From assembly GCF_001715195.1 (NCBI RefSeq), contig NZ_MDWE01000001.1:109912-173911 (forward strand): 64,000 nt of DNA, given 5' to 3'. This stretch comes from Rhodohalobacter halophilus (lineage in GTDB: Bacteria; Bacteroidota; Rhodothermia; Balneolales; Balneolaceae). Under the pieces are notes generated by a model. The model did not search any database and had not been told where the DNA came from. It saw only the letters and a list, made by a program, of their open reading frames with translations. The position numbers and the translations under genes were made by a program. Numbering within the stretch: position 1 is the stretch's first letter; each line of letters opens with the position of its first letter. Positions 55,292-62,884 of the stretch are shown here, one piece after another.

Positions 55292-56512
55292 ATGAAAATG
55301 CTTCTTTCCATAGCGTGGCGCAATATCTGGAGACATCCGGGGAGAAGCGGTGTGTTGATCGGATCCATCGTTGCCGGGCTTTGGGCCGGAATTATGGTCT
55401 CATCCTGGGGAAACGGATTGATCGATCAGCGGATGAATAATGTAATTAACGAAGAGCTGACCCACGCTCAAATTCATCATCCTGAATTTTTGACCGAACG
55501 TGAGCCCCGAATGTTCATTGAGCCGTTTGATGAAATCACCTCTTTTCTTGAAAGCGACTCGCGGGTCAAATCCTTCAGCCCGAGAACTCTGCTTGACGGC
55601 ATGGTTCAGTCTTCGGCCACTACATCCGGAGCCCGCATCATCGGAATCGATAAAAACCGGGAAAGGGAAACCACCATATTTCATCAAAACCTTGTTCAGG
55701 GCGAATATCTTTCTGATGATGTCCGGCATCCGGTATTTATAGGCGAAAAACTGCAGAATAAACTCAATGTGGAGATAGGGGAACGAATCGTTTTGACCTT
55801 TCAGAACCTGGAAAATGAGATCACATCCGGAGCTTTTATCGTCAGCGGAATTTTCAGAACAGGGCAGACAATCTATGATGAACAGACGGTTTATGTAAAA
55901 AATGAAGACTTAGGAGAGTTGATTGCAGATCAGCCGGTCTATCACGAAATAGCGATGATGCTTCATGACAGTGAATTGAGCGACCAAATCGTGTCTGATT
56001 TGAACAGAGAGTTCAACAATATCTCAGCCGAAACCTGGCTCGAACTCTCTCCTGAAATGAGATACATGACGCAGTTCAGCGGAACTTACATGGTCTATAT
56101 CATGATTGTAATCCTCTTTGCGCTCGCGTTTGGAATTTTAAACACGATGACGATGGCCATATTCGAAAGAACGAAAGAGCTGGGAATGCTGATGGCTATC
56201 GGAATGAATAAAGTGAGAATATTCGTCATGATCATGCTGGAATCGGTCATGCTAACGCTAACCGGTGCTGCATTTGGAATGTTTGTGGGATATCTGACGG
56301 TAAACTATTTCAACAAAAACGGGCTGGACCTCACCGCGGTTGGCGGCGATTCGTTTGAAATCTGGGGTTACGGTGCGCTGGTCTATCCCTACGTTACACC
56401 TCAGGAGTATTTTTATGTAACGCTGCTGGTAATCGCAACTGCAATGCTGGCAGCCGTCTATCCGGCCCTGAAAGCCCTTAAGCTCGTACCCGGAGAAGTC
56501 GTTCGTGATTAA
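55292..56512 (+). CDS. FtsX-like ABC permease, MacB/LolCE type (second)
   Basis: 406 residues. Paralogous architecture to the first permease: N-terminal TM (IAWRNIWRHPGRSGVLIGSIVAGLWAGIMVSS), periplasmic domain about 45-270, and C-terminal TM helices with MTMAIFERTKELGMLMAIGM, the FtsX/LolE coupling motif. The two permeases could form a heterodimer with the ATPase at 56778. Between this gene and the ATPase lies a 265-bp gap containing a repeat pair. Confidence 0.9.
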   Translation: MKMLLSIAWRNIWRHPGRSGVLIGSIVAGLWAGIMVSSWGNGLIDQRMNNVINEELTHAQIHHPEFLTEREPRMFIEPFDEITSFLESDSRVKSFSPRTLLDGMVQSSATTSGARIIGIDKNRERETTIFHQNLVQGEYLSDDVRHPVFIGEKLQNKLNVEIGERIVLTFQNLENEITSGAFIVSGIFRTGQTIYDEQTVYVKNEDLGELIADQPVYHEIAMMLHDSELSDQIVSDLNREFNNISAETWLELSPEMRYMTQFSGTYMVYIMIVILFALAFGILNTMTMAIFERTKELGMLMAIGMNKVRIFVMIMLESVMLTLTGAAFGMFVGYLTVNYFNKNGLDLTAVGGDSFEIWGYGALVYPYVTPQEYFYVTLLVIATAMLAAVYPALKALKLVPGEVVRD

Positions 56513-56585
56513 TATACAACAGTGTGTCTGAAAAGCTCTGATGAATGTGAATTTATTATTTGACATCAAAATTGGTACTAAGGGA

Positions 56586-56710
56586 ATCCCCTCCTTTTTA
56601 AGGAGGGGAATTAGGGGAGGTTTAAAAAAGAACTAAACCATATTTCTTTACTTATTGAGTACAACAAAGATATTCAACCACCCCTGGCCCCTCCTTGCGA
56701 AGGAGGGGAA
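56586..56710. repeat. Inverted pair of CCCCTCCTT hairpin repeats, between permease and ATPase
   Basis: Unit 1: CCCCTCCTT (56588-56596) and AAGGAGGGG (56600-56608) around 3 nt, followed by aaTTAGGGGAGGTTT. Unit 2 in opposite sense: AACCACCCCTGG (56676-56687) then CCCCTCCTT (56688-56696)-gcg-AAGGAGGGG (56700-56708). The GGTT ends face each other over about 51 bp. The arms are exact, so this resembles a mobile bacterial repeat pair (BIME-like). Confidence 0.9.
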
Positions 56711-56777
56711 ACACTTTTACCAATCTATGTCGTCAAGCTCAGGAAAATAAACTGTTGACACTGTAAAACTGATAACT

Positions 56778-57473
56778 ATGCCTATAATTACAACACACAA
56801 CCTCTCAAAAGTCTATAATCCGGATACCGTGCCGGTACATGCCCTGCGGGATGTAAACCTGGAGTTTGAAGAGGGAGAGTTCACCACCGTTCGCGGTCCG
56901 TCCGGTTCAGGGAAAACCACATTGCTGAATATGATCGGAGGATTGGACATCCCCACTGAGGGTCATGTTGAAATTGCCGGAACACGAATAACAGGGATGA
57001 AAGAGAGCAAATTGATTGAATTTCGCCTGAATAACATAGGATTTGTCTTCCAGGCCTACAATCTGATTCCGGTGTTCACAGCCTACGAAAATGTAACCTT
57101 CATCATGCTTTTGCAAAAGCGAAGCAAACAGGAGATGAAGGAACGGGCTCATGAACTACTATCGGCGATGGGGTTGAAAGACAAATTAGATTCTCGCCCC
57201 AAGGAGCTCTCTGGAGGTGAACAGCAGCGGGTAGCCGTAGCACGAGCCCTGGCCTCACGGCCCAAGTTCATTCTGGCTGATGAACCAACCGCAAACCTGG
57301 ATACCGACTCTGCCATGAATCTGCTGGACATGATGGAGAAGATGAACCGGGAGGAGAATGTGACGTTTATTTTCAGCACTCATGATCAGCGGGTAATAGA
57401 CCGAGCCAGAAGAGTCATCACCATGGTTGATGGAGCAATAGATAAGGATGAAAGAAAGTCCCCTCCTTCTTAA
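56778..57473 (+). CDS. ABC transporter ATP-binding protein, MacB/LolD type
   Basis: 231 residues. Walker [16 protein letters not shown] (about 39-53), Q-loop [18 protein letters not shown], signature [20 protein letters not shown] and Walker [18 protein letters not shown]; the H-loop is [12 protein letters not shown]. Family layout and NAP motif match LolD/MacB. The last residues (KSPPS and the stop) are encoded by a repeat unit that begins at about 57459, so the natural C-terminus may have been altered. It likely energises the FtsX permeases at 54056 and 55292. Confidence 0.95.
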   Translation: MPIITTHNLSKVYNPDTVPVHALRDVNLEFEEGEFTTVRGPSGSGKTTLLNMIGGLDIPTEGHVEIAGTRITGMKESKLIEFRLNNIGFVFQAYNLIPVFTAYENVTFIMLLQKRSKQEMKERAHELLSAMGLKDKLDSRPKELSGGEQQRVAVARALASRPKFILADEPTANLDTDSAMNLLDMMEKMNREENVTFIFSTHDQRVIDRARRVITMVDGAIDKDERKSPPS

Positions 57474-57583
57474 GGAGGGGATTTAGGGGAGGTTCTAATA
57501 GTTGCTGTTTTTAGAATTAAAATATCTATCAGATTAGATCTCACAGTAATAACCACCCTCTGTCCCTCCTTAAAAAGGAGGGA
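57459..57583. repeat. Inverted pair of CCCCTCCTT hairpin repeats overlapping the ATPase 3' end
   Basis: Unit 1: CCCCTCCTT (57460-57468) / AAGGAGGGG (57472-57480), then TTTAGGGGAGGTT. Its hairpin contains the ATPase stop codon (57471-57473). Unit 2: AACCACCCTCTG (57551-57562) and CCCTCCTT (57564-57571)-aaa-AAGGAGGG (57575-57582). The layout duplicates the pair at 56586, so the ATPase gene is bracketed by similar elements. Confidence 0.9.
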
Positions 57584-57615
57584 AGTATTTATTGCCTGTA
57601 ATTTATTTTACCACA

Positions 57616-58776
57616 ATGAAACACTTAATCCTCACATTAACACTTCTACTCTCGTCCACAACTGCAATTGCTCAGTTTCAGTCCGAGGATATTGAAATCT
57701 CCGGATATATGCAGGGAATGCCGGTTTGGATTAATGCGGATCTGCCTCCACCCTTTGAAAAAGATTCGTTTTGGGAGTACAGGTTACAAAACCGCCTAAA
57801 CGTTCAGTGGTACCTGTCGCCGGACCTTACCTTTAATTGGGAAATGCGTACCCGTCTGTTTGCCGGAGACCTCGTACAGGATATTCCGTTCTATGCTGAT
57901 GCAATCGATCAGGATGACGGGCTTGTGAATCTCTCCTGGCTTATTGCAGATCGGGAAAAATGGATGCTTCATTACATTCCGGACCGGCTAAATCTGGATT
58001 GGTACAGCGGAAACTGGCGAATTACGGCAGGGCGGCAGCGCGTCAATTGGGGCATTAACACCATCACCAATCCCAACGACCTGTTCAACATCTACTCTTT
58101 TTACGATTTTGACTATCCGGAGAGACCCGGGTCCGATGCAGTTCGTGTTCAATATTTTCTCGACTGGGCTTCCAGGTTTGAATTAGCCTACCGTTCCGCC
58201 CGTGATATGAAAAACTCCGTGGCGGCTATTCTTTACGGATTCAACAAAAGCGGGTACGACATTCAAATGATCACCGGATATTACCGGCATCGATGGGCAA
58301 TTGGCGGTGGCTGGGCGGGAAGCATCGATCAAACCGGATTTAAGGGAGAAGTGATGTTTTTCGCAGACCTGGAAGATCAACCCGGGCAAAACCCAACGAA
58401 TCTGATCGCTGCCCTATCTGCCGATTACATGTTTGATAGCAGCCTCTTTTTGATTGTTGAAGCCCTTTATAATAAGAATGGCGGACAGGATGATTTTCTT
58501 CTATTTGGTGAACCGCTTTCTGCAGATAATCCATCCTTCTCCCGGTTTCAATTCTCTGCTCAGGCAACCTACCCATTCACCCCCATCTGGAGTGGCTCCC
58601 TTGCAGCTATTACGTATCCGGATGAAGAGGCGCTGTTTATTTCACCATCGGTAACCTGGTCTGCCCTGCAGGATCTCGATGTAAACCTGCTAACTCAGAT
58701 CTTTATTGGAAGTGCTGATTCCGTTTTTTCTGAGGCCGGGAATGTGATTGTCGGTTCCATCAAGTGGAATTTTTGA
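57616..58776 (+). CDS. Putative outer-membrane beta-barrel protein
   Basis: 386 residues from the ATG at 57616; an upstream in-frame codon at 57592 adds nothing. A signal peptide (MKHLILTLTLLLSSTTAIAQ) precedes a protein rich in alternating aromatic/hydrophobic strands, e.g. WEYRLQNRLNVQWYLSPDLTFNWEMRTRLF, INWGINTITNPNDLFNIYSFY and a C-terminal strand ending in Phe (NVIVGSIKWNF), as in barrel proteins. No family is named with confidence. It lies in the operon-like run of the LolA/FtsX module and could be its outer-membrane component. Confidence 0.7.
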   Translation: MKHLILTLTLLLSSTTAIAQFQSEDIEISGYMQGMPVWINADLPPPFEKDSFWEYRLQNRLNVQWYLSPDLTFNWEMRTRLFAGDLVQDIPFYADAIDQDDGLVNLSWLIADREKWMLHYIPDRLNLDWYSGNWRITAGRQRVNWGINTITNPNDLFNIYSFYDFDYPERPGSDAVRVQYFLDWASRFELAYRSARDMKNSVAAILYGFNKSGYDIQMITGYYRHRWAIGGGWAGSIDQTGFKGEVMFFADLEDQPGQNPTNLIAALSADYMFDSSLFLIVEALYNKNGGQDDFLLFGEPLSADNPSFSRFQFSAQATYPFTPIWSGSLAAITYPDEEALFISPSVTWSALQDLDVNLLTQIFIGSADSVFSEAGNVIVGSIKWNF

Positions 58777-58786
58777 AACGAGTTTT

Positions 58787-58912
58787 GCCAGCAAAGCTGG
58801 CTGTATTCGTCGGGTAGCGGAGCTCCCGACGAGTACTTATCCTCGTTCACAGATCACCATCCATCCTCGCCCACAGCTCTGCTGTGAGGCGACTCTCGGC
58901 AGCTCCGCTACC
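58787..58912. repeat. REP-like palindromic array upstream of RAYT gene
   Basis: Three palindromes: GCCAGCaaaGCTGGC (58787-58801); CGTCGGG (58808-58814) with CCCGACG (58825-58831) around tagcggagct; and CACAGCtctGCTGTG (58872-58886). A final CTCGGCAGCTCCGCTACC (58895-58912) is the inverted form of the GGTAGCGGAGCT core. The array begins 11 nt past the barrel-gene stop and lies 97 bp before the transposase ATG. Confidence 0.85.
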
Positions 58913-59008
58913 ACACACAGAACCCATTTCCAATAAAAAATCATGTAAGGAAGTCACATTTCCCGGTTCTTACAGATATACCCAAACAGTTCAGAAAATT
59001 TCAACCAG

Positions 59009-59545
59009 ATGGGACGATCAAGATACCGGGTGTACGATCCGAGCTACCCCTATTTCATCACAAGCAGTGTAGTAAATGGATACCCGATTTTTTCCAATCC
59101 TTTGGCCGCTCAAGTTATCCTGAATGCTCTCAATTTTATTCAAAAAAAGAGAGATGCAACCGTTTACGCCTACGTAATTATGGAAAATCACATCCATGTA
59201 GTACTCCAGCATGATCAACTTCCAAAACAAGTACAGGAATTTAAATCCTGGACGGCGAGATCTATTATCGATCTGTTTTCAGAAAATGGACACACCTTCC
59301 AATTGTTCAAATTAAGGAAAGCCAAAAATCCACGTCATTCGGATTCAGTTCACCAGATATGGCAGGAGGGATATTATCCCAAGAAAATTTTCGGTGATGA
59401 GATGATGATCCAGAAAATTGAGTATATCCATAATAATCCCGTTAAACGGGGTTTTGTAGATCGACCGGAGGATTGGAGATATTCTTCAATGCGAAATTAC
59501 TTAGGGATGGAATCATTAATTCCGGTTACGCTATTTGAACTTTGA
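59009..59545 (+). CDS. REP-associated tyrosine transposase (RAYT), Y1/IS200-like family
   Basis: 178 residues. The HUH nuclease motif is VYAYVIMENHIHVVLQH near residues 50-66 (His-x-His). The catalytic Tyr is in the conserved YIHNNPVKRGFVDRPEDW segment near residue 138, with RYSSMRNYLG typical of RAYTs. No terminal repeats of an IS element are seen; instead REP-like palindromes lie on both sides, the usual RAYT arrangement. Such proteins cut REP hairpins and probably spread them. It has no accessory orfB. Confidence 0.93.
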   Translation: MGRSRYRVYDPSYPYFITSSVVNGYPIFSNPLAAQVILNALNFIQKKRDATVYAYVIMENHIHVVLQHDQLPKQVQEFKSWTARSIIDLFSENGHTFQLFKLRKAKNPRHSDSVHQIWQEGYYPKKIFGDEMMIQKIEYIHNNPVKRGFVDRPEDWRYSSMRNYLGMESLIPVTLFEL

Positions 59546-59648
59546 CAGCAGAGCTGTCTGCTTTCCGTCGGGGAGAGGAGCTCCCTACGAGTATTCATAC
59601 TCGTTCATAGCTCTTCTATGTAACGAGAAGCCGGCAACTCCGCTGCTC
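59544..59648. repeat. REP-like palindromic array downstream of RAYT gene
   Basis: GACAGCagaGCTGTC (59544-59558) starts within the transposase stop codon. CGTCGGG (59566-59572) and CCCTACG (59583-59589) bracket a GAGAGGAGCT loop, CATAGctcttCTATG follows at 59606-59620, and the inverted core GCCGGCAACTCCGCTGCTC ends at 59648. Order and sense match the upstream array. Confidence 0.85.
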
Positions 59649-59807
59649 AAATGATCTCGTGAAATCACCTAAGGTTTTGTGGAAATTTTCAGGGCGTATG
59701 ATATATTATGCACTGACCTAAACAATCATCTGACGCAGCGCTGAACCTCCGCTAATCATTTACATGTGTTCAACCTTCAGGTACTGCGTTTTTAATATCC
59801 TATTTGC

Positions 59808-62663
59808 ATGAGCTTTGACTGGAACATCATTGAATCGATTGTAGATCAAGCAATCAATCTGCCCCCTGAAGAGAGAGAGACCTATATTCGAAAAAATTGC
59901 GGTGATTCAGAGCAGCTTTATATGGAAGTGAAGAACATGCTCGACTCCATCCAGCACTCTGAGGGATGGATGGACGAGCCTGACCTTGTAAAAGATCAAT
60001 TTCTAACCGACATCGAGAATGAAAAAAGTGATTTCCTCGATGAATCGGCAGTAGGAGCCGTTGTAGATAAATACAAGCTTGTCGACATTATCGGCCGGGG
60101 CGGAATGGGCACTGTCTATCTTGCCGAACGGGATGATGATTCGTATAAAAATAGAGTAGCCATTAAAATTTTGCGCAGGGGTTTGGACAGTGAGGATATG
60201 CTAACCCGGTTCAGGATTGAGCAGCAGGTTCTCGCACAGCTCAATCACCCCAACATCACACATATACTGGATGCCGGGATTTCTGAAGATGGCCGCCCCT
60301 ACTATGTAATGGAGTTTGTGGAAGGACTCCCGATTACCGAATACTGCGAAATAAACAACCTCTCAACAGAAGAGCGGCTTGAACTATTTTTGCAAATTTG
60401 CGGTGCATTAACATTTGCACACCAAAAACTGGTGATTCACAGGGATCTCAAGCCTGCAAACATTCTCGTAACTAAGAGTGGAATTGTAAAGCTGCTGGAT
60501 TTTGGGATTGCAAAAATCTTGTCTGATGATTTTCTCGGAGAAAAATCACCTGATATTACCAGCCATCATGAGCCCATTTACACGATCACCTATGCAAGCC
60601 CCGAACAGATTGCGGGTCAGCCTATCGGAACTGCATCCGATATCTATACTCTTTCGATCGTACTCTACCAACTGTTGACCGGCGATCACCCCTATAACGC
60701 ATCCGGGATTGAACCTCATGAAATCAGAACCGAACTTGAAACAACCTCAATCAAAAGCCCTCGAGCTGTTATTCAAAATAGTGAGAACCCGGCTGTACCA
60801 ATCCAGCAACTTAGGGATGAAATTGATGACATCATTCTGAAAGGATTACATTATGAACCGGAACTACGCTACAGCTCCATCGAAGAGTTCAGCCGCGACA
60901 TCCGGAACTATCTGTCGAACCGGCCGGTCTCTGCGAAAAAACCGTCCAGATCCTATCGGTTCAAAAAATTTATACAGAGAAATCGCAATCTGGTCACACT
61001 GGGAACTGCCGCCTCTATCCTGCTTATTTTCAGTTTTACAGCCACGCTTTGGCAGGCAAATCAAACCCGCATAGAAGCCGAGCGCGCGCTGGCAGCATCT
61101 GAACGGGTTGTTGCGGTAAAAGACTTTCTGATCAGTATGATTACCGCCGGAAACCCGTGGGCAAATCCGGAGCAGCCGCAAACCGCCCGTGACCTGATCG
61201 ATCAGGGGGCATTTGCTGCAGAAAATGAACTTTCCGACAGTCCTGATCTTGCCGCTGAACTTTTTGGAGTGATCGGTGCCAGCTATCAGGGAATGCGGGA
61301 AGATGCCCTTGCTGAAGAGTACTTAACCAAGGCAATGGAGTTGATCGATCAGGGCGTGATACTCGACCCATTGGTGGAAGCGGATATCAAAGCAAAGTAT
61401 TCCGGGTCCATGCTGCGGGCCGGACAACCGGATGAAGCAGAAACAGTTTCAAACGATGCACTCAAGAAGATTCGAAATTTGGACGGGAGAGACATCACAC
61501 TTATGGAGAGCGAGCTGCTCTATATGCTTGCCAATGCATATAGTTTGATGGGAGACACCCCAAAAGCGATTGAAAACACCCGGCTATCAGTCGATCTGAC
61601 CTGCAATCGTCCGGAGGAATTTATTTTACAGTGCATCGACTACCTGACCGCTTTAAAAAATTTAGAGGAGTGGGGAGGTAATTACGAGGAGGGCTTGCAG
61701 GCAGCTGAAAGAGCATATGACCTTGCTCAGGAGTTTCAATCATCCATCTCAGATCAGATGAGATTAGCTGTTTTCGGCACCTATGGGAACGCCCTCTCCT
61801 ATAACGCACAAACATCCGTGGCGATCCCATTGCTCGAAGAAAATGCAGAGCTGGCTGGCAGGCGGTATGGATTTGACAGCTACCGATATGCGCGTGCCTT
61901 GTATGATCTCTCCACAGCCTACGAGTTTGCCGGCCGCACGGTTGATGCTCTCTTGACAGCGGAACAAGTTCTGGAGATTCAGGCTGAAAATCAGATGGGG
62001 AATCCCATGAACTCCTATTGGCTCTACAGGGCGTTTAGAATCGCTATCGACTTACATCAACCGAATTATGCCCAAGATATTTACGACCGTTTTTTCCACA
62101 CATTACCTGAACAGATGACAACTCACTATGTCGACGGTTTCCAGCTGGAATTTTTGAAACTCAACATGCTTCAAAGTCCGGATTCGCCTACGCTGAGAGA
62201 AGAAATATATCAGCTATATGACTCTTTCATGGAGAGGAGATCAGCACACACGGCTACAGCCGCACTGGCTGCTGCTGAACAAGCCATTCGAAACAACAAC
62301 CCTGACACTGCAGAGATGTACGTTTCAGAGTATGAATCGGCTGAGACTCCCTCATCCAAAAGTGACATCCGGCCGGCCCAAAGCCTTATGATAAAATCAA
62401 ACATTTCACTGCTTCAGGATGATATAAACCAGGCAAAGGTTTATGCGGAAGAGTCCTTAAGACTTTTACGCCAAATTGGTCATAAAGAAAGTCCATACGT
62501 TGCAGAGGCTAATTTACTTCTTGGAAAAATTCACTGCTCAAATGATGACGATGAAGAAGCTATTCAATACTTTGAGAAGTCAGGAACTTACTGGGAGAGC
62601 ATCAAAAAGCTTCATCCGGAATTAGACGAAGATGTGATTTATACTAATCGATGTTTAAGATAG
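59808..62663 (+). CDS. Transmembrane Ser/Thr protein kinase with TPR-like C-terminus (second paralogue)
   Basis: 951 residues. Kinase domain about 88-375: glycine loop IIGRGGMGTVYLAER, Lys120 (VAIKIL), catalytic HRDLKPAN (Asp213), DFG (231-233), and TYASPEQIAG. A TM segment (NLVTLGTAASILLIFSFTATLW) lies near residue 410. The C-terminal half has TPR-like helical repeats (LAAELFGVIGASYQGMREDALAEEYL, LMESELLYMLANAYSLMGDTPKAI). The architecture equals the kinase at 34739, but no sigma factor gene is adjacent here. A REP-like element follows its stop codon. Confidence 0.92.
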   Translation: MSFDWNIIESIVDQAINLPPEERETYIRKNCGDSEQLYMEVKNMLDSIQHSEGWMDEPDLVKDQFLTDIENEKSDFLDESAVGAVVDKYKLVDIIGRGGMGTVYLAERDDDSYKNRVAIKILRRGLDSEDMLTRFRIEQQVLAQLNHPNITHILDAGISEDGRPYYVMEFVEGLPITEYCEINNLSTEERLELFLQICGALTFAHQKLVIHRDLKPANILVTKSGIVKLLDFGIAKILSDDFLGEKSPDITSHHEPIYTITYASPEQIAGQPIGTASDIYTLSIVLYQLLTGDHPYNASGIEPHEIRTELETTSIKSPRAVIQNSENPAVPIQQLRDEIDDIILKGLHYEPELRYSSIEEFSRDIRNYLSNRPVSAKKPSRSYRFKKFIQRNRNLVTLGTAASILLIFSFTATLWQANQTRIEAERALAASERVVAVKDFLISMITAGNPWANPEQPQTARDLIDQGAFAAENELSDSPDLAAELFGVIGASYQGMREDALAEEYLTKAMELIDQGVILDPLVEADIKAKYSGSMLRAGQPDEAETVSNDALKKIRNLDGRDITLMESELLYMLANAYSLMGDTPKAIENTRLSVDLTCNRPEEFILQCIDYLTALKNLEEWGGNYEEGLQAAERAYDLAQEFQSSISDQMRLAVFGTYGNALSYNAQTSVAIPLLEENAELAGRRYGFDSYRYARALYDLSTAYEFAGRTVDALLTAEQVLEIQAENQMGNPMNSYWLYRAFRIAIDLHQPNYAQDIYDRFFHTLPEQMTTHYVDGFQLEFLKLNMLQSPDSPTLREEIYQLYDSFMERRSAHTATAALAAAEQAIRNNNPDTAEMYVSEYESAETPSSKSDIRPAQSLMIKSNISLLQDDINQAKVYAEESLRLLRQIGHKESPYVAEANLLLGKIHCSNDDDEEAIQYFEKSGTYWESIKKLHPELDEDVIYTNRCLR

Positions 62664-62762
62664 GAAGTGGAGTTCCCGGTGAGGATTCTTCTTCGCACAG
62701 AGATAACCATCCATCCTCGGCCACAGCTTAGCTGTGAAACGACCAACCGCCCCCCCCGCTGC
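62663..62762. repeat. Diverged REP-like element after the second kinase
   Basis: The stretch 62701-62742 matches 58851-58892 of the upstream RAYT array at 36 of 42 positions, including the CACAGC / GCTGTG palindrome at 62722-62736. A less exact GTGGAGttcCCGGTGAGGA lies in front (62667-62685). A run of eight C residues occurs at 62750-62757. No transposase gene is adjacent, so this looks like a copy away from the RAYT. Confidence 0.75.
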
Positions 62763-62835
62763 CCCGCCTACTCACAATTCAGCTACCAAACATGGATCCC
62801 ACCTAAACATTTCGTACCTTTTAGTTCACATTTTT

Positions 62836-62869
62836 AAGCCCGGCTTTTAATTTGAAAGCGGGCTTTTTT
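62836..62869 (+). terminator. Rho-independent terminator before rhlE
   Basis: AAGCCCGGCTTT and AAAGCGGGCTT pair with one bulged base over a 7-nt loop, followed by six T residues. It is about 175 nt past the kinase stop and about 15 nt before the helicase ATG. Confidence 0.75.
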
Positions 62870-62884
62870 CATTTTATACCCTAT

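Noticed and set aside
62750..62757. Run of eight C residues, possible phase-variable tract
   Set aside because: It lies between genes within a decaying REP element and does not touch a reading frame or a recognisable promoter; kept only as part of the repeat annotation.
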